Assembly (NCBI GenBank): GCA_021234155.1
Contig: JAJEKV010000023.1
Span: 11,165,641 to 11,229,640, forward strand
Length of the DNA: 64,000 bases
Origin: Isoetes taiwanensis
Lineage: Eukaryota > Streptophyta > Lycopodiopsida > Isoetales > Isoetaceae
Reading direction: 5' to 3'
The translations under genes were made by a program, and so were the position numbers. The notes under the pieces were generated by a model, which was not told where the DNA came from, did no database searches, and was given only the letters and a program-made list of their open reading frames with translations. Positions 55,211 through 64,000 of this stretch are shown one piece after another; within the stretch, counting starts at the first letter, position 1; every line of letters starts with the position of its first letter.

Positions 55211-57012
55211 ACTAAATATTAAAAGGCTACCAAGAATAATAATGCTAATGCTAGTGGTAAATTTATGCTTCTAAAATTATCTAGACATAGCCAGTCCAAG
55301 GATTGGAAGGCCATTGATCTAGAATAATTGCTGCAAGGCTTTCAAAAAAAATTCTTGAATATTTTGCAGTGGCTTCTAGGAGGACTTCCGTGGATTTCTG
55401 CAACCTGGTATTGTTGTTTTATGCTTCCGTTCTAACTTTTTTACCGCTTGTTAATCCATTTTGTATATTTCTATGTGCTATAAATATACCAGCACCAATG
55501 AACCATGCCTTTGGTTATCCTCAATTCTCAAGTTCACAATTAGTCATTCTACTATCAGATTTCTTAAGCACTGAAAGCTTGCATTTGAGCATATCAATAT
55601 ATTTTTCCAGAAACTATCCATGGCCATTATTCAGTGTAGAATGAGAGCTAAAATTAAATGTCTGAGCCGAGTCTTAGTTTAACACACAACTGCCCTAATA
55701 ATGCTATATTTTTTTATAATTTGATGCATTAAAATGTTTTCACTTTCAAGTAACTAACATATTGGAGGTTTCCATATAAATATAAGATACAAGAATTTGG
55801 CGCCGACGGAGCCGGCGCTCTACGCACCCCTTGTAAGTTTCAGAAATTGTACTTTCCAAGTGCTTAAGGCTCAAATAAAGATTTGATGCTGGGCGTTTGT
55901 AAAAATGTACATATCGAGCTACGAACATGCGTACATCTCGTTAATTCTAAATAGTCCATCATTATTTTGCAAATGGATGTCATGAATATATAAGATCTCT
56001 AATGTTAAGATTAATACATAATATGGCTCCAAGATTTCAAGGATGCGAAGAATGGGAAAAAACACCCGGCTAGTGTGTACTATTTTGCCATCTAGAGTGA
56101 GAGAACTTATGGCGCTTTATGAAAATTTGATTTGTTTCCGAACATTAGGCTTCCAAGACATTGTAACTATTGCAGAATCCCTGATCGATTGCTAGTCTAT
56201 ATAGGCCTATCGATTGAGATGAAGTGTTAAGCGAATGCTCGGGAAGGTCAATTGGAGGTATAAGTGGAATTGGAAATATAATAATCGTTGAACAACCCAC
56301 GAGTTTGCTTCTCCGCGAACCTGACAAGAAGGAAAGATCTTGAAAGAAACCATTCATATGTAATCTTCAATCTTGAGAATTTATATGCAAAATGTAACCT
56401 TGAGATGGTGAATACTGTGGCACAGATAGATATTCAGAAGATGAGACAACTATAGGCTGAAAATATGCGCCTAGTTTTGACATCATGGCGCATAGGAGAC
56501 GATTTCCTTTCGGCACATAGAGCTAGTGTGCAACGAGGGAGGAGGAGGACCAGGTGCAAGTGTGTGGAAATGGTAACATCCATAGGTGCAGTCATGTGGT
56601 TAGGGAGTCCATGAAATGCTTTTGAAGAACTATAGTTGTACGTCGCTTTGAGATTTAGAATGTAAACAATTGAGTTTAACATTCTTGACCTCAACTATGG
56701 AATAGATCTCACTATGGGACATGATTCATGTCTTAGAGTCTAGATTGTTAAAATGTTAACAACTGAATTTGATATTCTTGTGCTCAACCATGAAATGAGC
56801 ATAATGCTCGTAGATTGGAGAGTTTCTGGCACATCACCTAGTGAGGATTTAGAATGCCTACAATTGGATTGAGTTTGGCATTCTTGTTTTTAATAATGTC
56901 GATTATTCAATGTTGGCATTAATTTGGCATTACAAAATAATGCAATCGCATAGAATATGTTGTTGGCATTAATTTGGCATTATAATGCAATCGTATAGAA
57001 TATGTTGACATC
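55211..57012. other. No gene seen
   Basis: GGCGCCGACGGAGCCGGCGC at about 55799 can form a short GC stem. Frames at 55369-55644 (+) and 56434-56694 (-) have no domain. Confidence 0.45.
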
Positions 57013-57190
57013 TAGGAATAGAATAGAATAGAATAGAATAGAATAGTTTTTTTAACGTCCACGGAGACCAATAAGTCATGGGACCCATACAATGGGCTAG
57101 TACAATCAGTACTACTAGAATGAAAACAGGGCTTTCATCTTCAATAACCTGTAACTGGCAACAGGCACATAGTCTCGCTTCTCGCGGCAA
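57013..57190 (-). mobile_element. LINE 3' end with C-terminal zinc motif and (TATTC)n tail
   Basis: Minus-strand reading LCACCQLQVIEDESPVF resembles the C-terminal CxxC...(I/V)EDE-H-L..C motif of plant LINE ORF2, with the His position changed to Pro. A short 3' end GGTCTCCGTGGACGTTAAAA and five TATTC units follow at 57017-57046. This ties the dispersed tails in the window to one LINE family. Confidence 0.6.
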
Positions 57191-58349
57191 TTGCGGCCGC
57201 TCCCATCTACCTGTCTCAATCCGTAGCCCGTGTGAGTGGGTAGTTTAAAAGCGGCTCACGAAATCTTGTGTAAAAAAAAAATGAAGGTTTGCAGGTGTCG
57301 GACGAAGAGGTTTCCCATGTTGGTTTTTTATTCGGAGTGTAAATGCGGCTCTGTGGCCCTGCTTGTTTCTCGTGCACTAGCTATGCATTGGCCTCTTCTT
57401 ACCAATTCCCCTTCCCATGCGTAAATGCACTAGCTATGCAGCATCTTCTCATCACGAACTAAAAAAAAAATTACTCCAAAACTTCTTGCAGAATTCCAGA
57501 TCATATGCTGAAGATTTTATTGCATATTTGTCCTCTCTCTGGCGGCAAATCTGCACCTGTCCTATATCACAGCAAGGACGTAAACAAATATAAGGCAAAG
57601 AAACCCTTTCACAATCCTGCATGAAAGATATGCAGATCCGGCTTTGTCCTCTCACCAGCCTTTCACACCCAGATATGAATAATATGCCTTTTCACAGCCA
57701 TTATAAGAGTCAATCTTCGCAATATTGGCAGATGCAATTCTATCATCATGGCAAAGTGAAGAAGATGCATGACCATATGCGAAGCCTAAACAAAAGACTG
57801 GCCCTTGACATCTCCAGCAAGGAAAATGAGGTAAAATAGGCTCTGTGAAGAAGCTGTGTCCACAAGTAACATGTAAGATCCACCAACAAAACCGGCTCTT
57901 TCCATCTCACAGCACTGAAGTATTCCTCCTCCAGCACTGAAGTATTCGTCCACCTTATTTTCCACATTTTTTATTACGTAAGACGGTATATTTTCCACAT
58001 TTTTAGAACCTTATAATACCATAAAAATGCCAAACATCTAATAGAAGAATTTTAGCTCCAAGCTTAAGATGGCATAGGCTGAGAATTGTGCGATGAAAGA
58101 AGTAAACCACAATACGTGCCTATGGAGGGAAGAGAAACCAGGTTGCTTGAATCCAAGGCAGAAGGAACCAAATTTTTGAAAGGAACGGAAAAGAAAGACA
58201 GAAAAAGCTCCTAACGTTACCGGGAAACCCTTTTCCGGTGAAGCCGCTTTAACAACACTCCACCATAGCTCGCAATATATGCAAACTCTGAAAGCTTTAT
58301 AACTCGCAATCTCTGGAACGGAAACCTGTGAATCTTTGGACCTTTGCAG
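57191..58349. other. No convincing gene
   Basis: The frame 57621-57839 (+, MKDMQIRLCPLTSLSHPDMN...) begins at ATG and ends in a possible donor GAG|GTAAAA at 57830, but no domain is recognised. Confidence 0.35.
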
Positions 58350-58815
58350 AAAAACTTTGTGGGTGTGTTGCTGCCAAAGATGCTGCTGGCACCAGTGATC
58401 CTTATGTTATAATCAATATTGGCGAGGGTAAAAGCATGTTAGGGTGTACCACTTTTGGAACCTGCAAAAGTACATACACTAGGTACTTCAGAACTGGGTA
58501 CTTTCTCATTTTTATTTTCATTAAAACTAGTACAAAAGTCCAAAATAAAAGTCAAGGCCGCATTAATATTCAAAGTTAAGATAAAGATAATGCTACTGGA
58601 GATCAAAATATATATAAAAGTTCTAGAGTGTACCTTTTATTGAGATATTACATGGTACCCAGATACCAGGTCTCGGGTACCTTTTTTAGGTACTTTTTTG
58701 GTCACTAAATAATACTTTTTAAGGGACACCCTAACATGCTTTTACCCGCGAGGGGAGCTCTCCGAAGACAGAAGTCTCTAAGAAAACCACTAACCCGGTA
58801 ACGCCATGCCTGTCA
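58350..58815 (+). pseudogene. C2-domain exon interrupted by a MITE
   Basis: After an acceptor TTTGCAG (58343-58349) the frame reads VAAKDAAGTSDPYVIINIGE, the calcium/lipid-binding loop of a C2 domain. Removing the element at 58426-58747 with one copy of its GCGA duplication continues the same frame: GSSPKTEVSKKTTNPVTP, the next C2 strand (K-T-V-KKT-NPVW type). Beyond that the domain is lost. C2 domains bind phospholipids in membrane-associated plant proteins. Only part of one domain is present, so it is a gene fragment. Confidence 0.75.
58426..58747. mobile_element. MITE, 322 bp, perfect 22-bp terminal inverted repeats
   Basis: The ends are GGGTAAAAGCATGTTAGGGT... and the exact inverse ...ACCCTAACATGCTTTTACCC. 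GCGA flanks both sides (58422-58425 and 58748-58751), a 4-bp duplication if the TIR is read from GGG. The interior is AT-rich and non-coding, with inverted AGGTAC / GTACC words near the ends. Superfamily not assigned. Confidence 0.92.
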
Positions 58816-59204
58816 CAAATAAGAAAGGGCCGAAAATACCTTTGCCTAATTTGCTTAGGCAGAGATCAAAAACTTCAAATTACACCGGAAGGCGATTTTA
58901 CCTTATTTACTAAAGACAATAGAGAAATGCCGTGTTAATCGTGGGGGAGTACGTCGTGGGGGGCAGCGGGCTTGGGAGGGAGGAGTATGCCGAAAATATT
59001 TTCTGATTCCAAATGTAATTTCTTGGCCTGAAAATATTTTTTTTTTTTTTTTGAATTTTTGGCCTGAACAGTCCTTTTTATTTTGCTAGTAATCATATAT
59101 ATAAGAAGATAAGAAGATAAGGCTCAAATGATGGAGTATATTTAGCTGAGCATTTTACCATGATATCATTATTCTATGCAACTGTGTTTAAAGATTAAAC
59201 AAAA

Positions 59205-59263
59205 TAGAATAGAGTAGTGTTTTTAACGTCCACGGAGACAAAAAAAAAAAAAAAAAAAAAAAA
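59205..59263 (-). repeat. LINE 3' end fragment next to a poly(A) run
   Basis: AATAGAATAGAGTAGTGTTTTTAACGTCCACGGAGAC runs directly into about 25 A. Only some 35 bp of the LINE end remain. Confidence 0.6.
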
Positions 59264-60165
59264 GGGAATATATTTGAAAGTCCTTGATACCTTTTAGCCC
59301 TTATTAAAGGTTTTTAATCGTTATCTGTCTCTGACTAGAAGTGGAGTTGCATCTTTCTGACGCTGAAGAGTTGCATTCTTTTGCCATTGACTTTCTAATG
59401 AAGATTGTTCACAAGTAATGAAGAGAATAGCTTTGTGGTTTCAACAAGTTCTTAATGGAGTTCTCATCAAATATGAATTGTATCAAGAATTGTCGGGCTT
59501 TAGTAACAATATAAGGAGGTGATTGTTTCATCGTTGCATTGTATTTGTTTATGTGGTACTTTTATAGAGATGATTTTATGGTTAGGCATGACTGGGCTTT
59601 AGGATATGTTGTAAAATTAAAGCAACAATCATTTTCGAAAGTAGAATTATCTGCACATGCTACTATGGTCGCTCATTGATGCTCTTGACGACGATTTTTA
59701 TTAGTTGAATAGTATAAGTGTTCTATAATAATGTGAGTGCATAATGATGAAGTTGGAAGAAAGGATTGAATTAGATGTTGGAAGAAAGGGTTGAATTTAA
59801 ATACACATTGGAGTTGTAATTATCTTCATGATTGAATATCGATCGTGTTTAACTCATTGAAATCAAACTCTGGTAGCCGCATTTGTACCTAGGGCGACAT
59901 AATAATGCTAGGAATAAAGCACAAGGCAACTACATCATTGTCTTTACAAAAAAGTATTGGTAATTATGAACACGATGCATAGACCAATTCATTTAATCTA
60001 TGAACATAGAGATCAGTGGGGAAACCCTTTTGTTGTTCGATTGTCATCAAATCAAGGAAGAAATGTAATGGTTCCAAATATATCATGGCATGCTAATAGA
60101 CAGACAGATAGATAGATAAGAACATGGTAAGTAATTTGTAGTGCAATGCACGTCAAGAATAAGAT
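59264..60165. other. No gene seen
   Basis: AT-rich. A (GATA)n-like run CAGACAGATAGATAGATAAG lies at about 60101-60120. Confidence 0.5.
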
Positions 60166-61860
60166 ATATTTATTTATTTATTTATTTGTCTAGTGCTCAC
60201 TTAGGACCTTGAAAGGCCATGGAGCAAATATTCACAACTTTAACAAAAATGTACGGTGTGTATCCACCCTGTACATATACTCTCCTACAAAGAATGGTTC
60301 CAGATTTAACAATGTATAAAAACTGTCTATGTGTACCTCGAACTCCTCCCTTATATGCTCATATGCTGTGCAGTGCAAAAAGGTGTGGGCTTCATCCTCC
60401 ACGTCTCCAGCGCCACATATCTTACATTTCCTGTCTTCCATGGGAATGTTAAACCATCTGCCTACTTCAATCTCTAGCCGATGAGAGCTGGTTCGGTATC
60501 TAGCCATTACTCGTTTATATGCCTTTGGGATATCCGAGCATAGATAAGCTTGGCTTTTGTATTCTCTCATGTCATTAACTTTACTTCTATAATGAGACAT
60601 TTTGCTACCCGGGGCAGCCCATAAACTATCTACTGCAAGCTTTTCCAATAAGGTTCTAGCTTCGTTCTTATCATTAGGCCAGTTTGCTTCCGATAACCCC
60701 CATTTTTTTGCCCAATTCCGAAATCTCTTAGCCACCCTTGTTCTGAATTTGCCATAGCTTGATACGAGATTCGAGTTGACTCTTGTTCTTGTAGCCTGTT
60801 CATAATATTTACAGTTTGATAAAGAGCTTCAAGCTCGAGAGGTAGCAACCCAACTTCTGCTAGCATTATTGCATACGGAGTTTGAGCTTTGATCCCAAGC
60901 TCTTCTCGCAGAAACATTTTTTGCACGGATTCTACTTGGCTCCATAGCTTAGCCGGACATCCTGGCCCCCACACTGGCGTACCATATAACAGCACCGTTT
61001 GCACAAGAGTCTTGAAAAGCGTTTTTTTCAGCTCCCAATCAATTACGGAAGCTTTATTACATCTTGTTATCATGCTGTATAAGGCTGATTTTCCTCCTGT
61101 GACTCTTCTTTTCACACAATCTTTCCAGCTGTAATTGGAGGCAAATCAATGCCCAAGTATTTGTAGCATTCTACTGTTTCAAGCTTGACCCTGATATAAG
61201 AAATCTGGTCTCTCCCTAGTACCAAAAACCATAATTTTGGACTTAGCTATATTTACCTTCATCCCCTTTGCAATGCAGAATAATTCCAGCCCGTGCAAAT
61301 GTTTCTGTAATACTTGCTTTTTGTTGGCTAGCAATACGATATCATCTGCGTATAACAACAACTGAATAAGACAGTTACCTATTTGTGTGCCCTGTAATGA
61401 TTGATCTTTGAGCCATTCTTCCAATTCGTCTATGAAAATGCCAAACAAAGTTGGCGATAATGGGCAGCCTTGGCGTACTCCGACCGTGTTTCTCACTCGT
61501 GTGCTCAAATCTGTTGAGATTTTAATCATAACTTCTGAGTATAACTGGGCTATGGCTGCTCTAATTTCTTCAGGAACCCCTAGCTGCACCATCCTTTCGC
61601 TTAGCTTATCTCTTGGAACGGAGTCAAATGCTTTGGCAAAATCTGTCACATTTAAGGGTCTCGTCGCTCCAGACCTGATAGTTAATCGTCACAAAATCTA
61701 TAAATGCTACAAACAGAGTTGCATTCGGATGTCTAGCTTTCTCCACCAATACTCTGAGTGCAAGAGCTTTGAAATTTTTACCTTGGCCACTTTGCCAAGT
61801 TTTTATTATTATCCCTTTGGGACTCCCATCTTGACTATTTTGCCATTCACACCATAACCC
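60166..61860 (-). mobile_element. LINE, 5'-truncated, with (AAAT)n tail
   Basis: The minus-strand element ends in a tail of AAATA units (60168-60187). The reverse transcriptase part spans about 61780-61179: FVAFIDF at the start of motif A, AKAFDSVPRDKL, GVRQGCPLSPTLFGIFIDEL and LLLYADDIVLLA (YADD). The middle and C-terminal parts at 61115-60232 contain LYGTPVWGPG and CKICGAGDVEDEAHTFLHC (the C-terminal zinc motif). Frameshifts occur between 61179 and 61115 and around 60700. Everything upstream of motif A (endonuclease, ORF1) is missing, the normal outcome of aborted reverse transcription. Confidence 0.9.
61645..61691. mobile_element. 47-bp micro-insertion in the reverse transcriptase motif A
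   Basis: CAAAATCT occurs at 61637-61644 and 61692-61699, bounding 47 bp. Deleting the segment and one CAAAATCT restores FVAFIDF-AKAFDSV, the expected LINE motif. The inserted ends GTCACATTTAA / TTAATCGTCA are weakly inverted, so it may be a very short MITE-like piece with an 8-bp target duplication. Confidence 0.7.
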
Positions 61861-62724
61861 TAACTACAATTAACATTAGTATTATCTTTAATAGAGTTTA
61901 GATATGTGGAACTTCAACATAATGTAAGCTTGAACCTTTTAGGATGTAGATAAAAGGAATAGAATCATAACGTTGTCAAAACTTTGAATTGTAAACACAT
62001 ATTGACAAAGTTGGATATTGTTCGCTACAAAATCCCAAGCACCGAACTTAAGTTTAAGAGCAATGGTTGATGGAAAATAATTATTCTTCACACTATTATT
62101 GCCCAACTTATCAACAGTAAACCCAACTTAGTATAGCCCCACTACAATTGCAACCTGCCACGACATTACGTTAATATCCATGTTATTAACTCTTCCTCTT
62201 TATTTAATTTTTCTTTATATGTAATAGTGGAACCCAATTAATTTATGGCCTTATAGGAATTCTTAACTTAATACTATTTAGGTTTGATTTAAACAAAGAA
62301 AATATCAGAATAAAATATCAGAATAGGGCACGACCTGTGCAAAAGGGCAGCGACCAGCGCAAGGATTCGTCTCCTCCTTCTGAGATCACGGCATGGCAAC
62401 AACTATAGCCTGGCAAAATCGACATCCCTCCTCATGCTTGTTTTTGCAGGTTCGATCTTCAAGCAGAAGGCAGTCGTCCGACAGAGAACCAACAAATCTA
62501 GACACTGGACAAAGCTTACTGAATTCTTCTTGGCAGAATAGCAGGTCGGATTTGGAGGCTCAGGCAATATCCATGACAGATTTTCAACAAAAATTTAGAT
62601 CAATTTTTTTTCTACATGCCATTAGAACATAGCAGCATATTAAACATGATTTTTTTTCCTCTGATTTTTCTTTCACTCATCTATATTTAAGCCTGACAGT
62701 AATACGCTTGCTGCTCTCTTTTTG
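61861..62724. other. No gene seen
   Basis: AT-rich. The frame 62393-62632 (+, Ser/Gln-rich) has no domain. Confidence 0.45.
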
Positions 62725-62800
62725 TTTGGGTCCCATAGGCCAATTGGTCTCTGTGGACGATAAAAAAAAACCTATTCTATTATATTCTATTCTTAATCAA
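62725..62800 (+). mobile_element. LINE 3' end remnant, plus orientation
   Basis: GGTCCCATAGGCCAATTGGTCTCTGTGGACGATAAAA, then CCTATTCTATTATATTCTATTC: the same end as the minus-strand remnants at 32190 and 57013, in the opposite orientation. Confidence 0.65.
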
Positions 62801-64000
62801 GACACGATTTTTTATTCTAGATTTAAATTTTATTTTGCTCTCGTTCTTCCTCAACCAGGTAATATTCCGCAGTCATCTCAGATGCATCACAATTTTATTA
62901 TATAATGGCTCAGAGACTGCACAAGGAATTTCCTTCCAGGTAAACCCCTGTTAGAAACTGACTTCCAAATACACATAATTGATTTATTTCAATGGAATTT
63001 CGTCACCACACGTACAAATAAGAATTATTCACTCTAAACGGGGTGCTACATATTCTAAACGAGGTGCACCCTGTACTACCACAGTCGTCAGATCCGTCGA
63101 TCCTACGGCCCAGATCGTATGTTAGAGCTTCCTGGCACCTCTCGTTTCGCTTATGGTCGTATATGATTGGGGGCATCTATGATTTTAAAGTATGAAATAT
63201 GAGTTTGCCTAAGGTTTTGATGGAATATTGAGCTTCTACATGGCTTTGCCTAAGGTTTTAGAATATGAAATATGTGGCTCGAACCTCTACCAAAATAACT
63301 CAATGTCCTAATAAGACTACTTTGACCAACATAGCCAATGAGCTAACGTGATTATTTTTTATTTTAAATCTATGTTTTTTTTTTTTATAATAACCCACTC
63401 AATTGTTTTTGGGATATGGTCTATGGTTTCAAGAGTAAAAATCCATATCAAATCCCCCTAGAACCCCCTATTATTGTGCTACATATTGATCTGTAACAAA
63501 AGAAAACATCATGCACAGCATTGATGGACCGAATTTGTACCAAAAACGCTCACAAGTCACGAATAGGCACGTCCCTTTCTTTTGTATATTTCCATCCAAA
63601 TCTGAACCATTAAAAATTATTCAATCCTTACCGTACACATGGCACAAACAGTGAGCACCAAAAATTTAGGGGGACTTCCTAGGTCTAATAATATTTCAAT
63701 GTGTGTCACCATGGGGAGAGCACAAAATATCACCATAATCAACATTTTTTCTTCAAATTAACACCTATTTTTTTTCCATGGTGATGCAAATATGCAGCTT
63801 TTCTCTTCAAAACTCTATTCTTGGTCATTAAGTCAGCATCACAGATACAACAACCAATATATTGTTTAGCAGTCTATACATTTTCACAAACATGCTCAAC
63901 ATGCTCAAGTTGGATGGACTCAATATAGTTACAAACATGCTTATGAAACAACGTGTTGCGTTGCCTTGTTCAGTCTTTGACAGGCTTTTGTGAAGTAAAG
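62801..64000. other. No gene seen
   Basis: AT-rich with small local repeats (TCTAAACG(G/A)GGTGC at 63034 and 63054; TTTGCCTAAGGTTTT at 63204 and 63244). CCCCCTATTATTGTGCTACATA at about 63463 echoes 28396-28419. Confidence 0.5.

Noticed and set aside
55795-55830. GC hairpin GGCGCCGACGGAGCCGGCGC as a second Helitron end
   Set aside because: No CTRR-T follows at the right distance.
1-64000. CRISPR arrays, bacterial operons, ribosome binding sites
   Set aside because: No regularly spaced direct repeats with unique spacers and no prokaryotic gene organisation; introns and element types show a plant nuclear genome.

Overview
The window reads as nuclear DNA of a land plant. It is AT-rich, gene-poor and packed with transposable elements. 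The plant origin rests on three things: an intron-split bZIP gene of the bZIP17/28 (group B) type, exons of a TPR protein resembling the chloroplast photosystem I assembly factor PYG7, and typical plant element classes (Ty1/copia, a tRNA-Asp-primed non-autonomous LTR element, Helitron, LINE, a Ulp1-type protease gene of the sort carried by plant DNA transposons, and MITEs). A seed-free plant such as a fern is my guess; nothing here proves it. No operon, CRISPR array, rRNA or convincing tRNA gene was seen.

Layout. 0-2.3 kb: a decayed transposon-type gene on the minus strand (DUF7869-like layout). 2.8-11.4 kb: a decayed multi-exon plus-strand gene of a family I do not recognise; short CGCG palindromes recur in its introns and flanks but not in its exons. 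11.4-12.4 kb: a broken minus-strand gene fragment. 13.6-16.6 kb: a structurally complete non-coding LTR retrotransposon with a 5-bp target duplication. 17.2-18.3 kb: a GC-rich PIF1-type helicase pseudogene. 18.7-28.8 kb: a minus-strand Helitron helicase in three pieces, opened by a 7-kb insertion holding a crippled Ty1/copia element and by a smaller repeat-rich insertion. 28.8-37.7 kb: mostly repeats with no convincing gene. 37.7-39.4 kb: a decayed Ulp1-like (C48) protease gene. 40.9-42.4 kb: a 0.73-kb tandem duplication directly upstream of the PYG7-like exons (42.9-43.9 kb), followed by a Helitron 3' terminus at 45.06 kb. 46.3-47.7 kb: the bZIP gene (minus strand), the best intact gene here, with paired ACGT elements about 0.8 kb upstream. 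48-58 kb: sparse, two unrecognised exon-like segments and LINE 3' ends. 58.3-58.8 kb: a C2-domain exon split by a 322-bp MITE with perfect 22-bp inverted repeats. 60.2-61.9 kb: a 5'-truncated LINE (minus) whose reverse transcriptase carries a 47-bp micro-insertion. The rest shows no gene.

How parts relate: apart from the bZIP gene and possibly the PYG7-like exons, almost everything coding is element-derived and broken. The window mainly records nested insertions, several datable by target-site duplications. ATG starts were checked where a start is claimed; some long open frames begin only at TTG and were trimmed or treated as exon-like.
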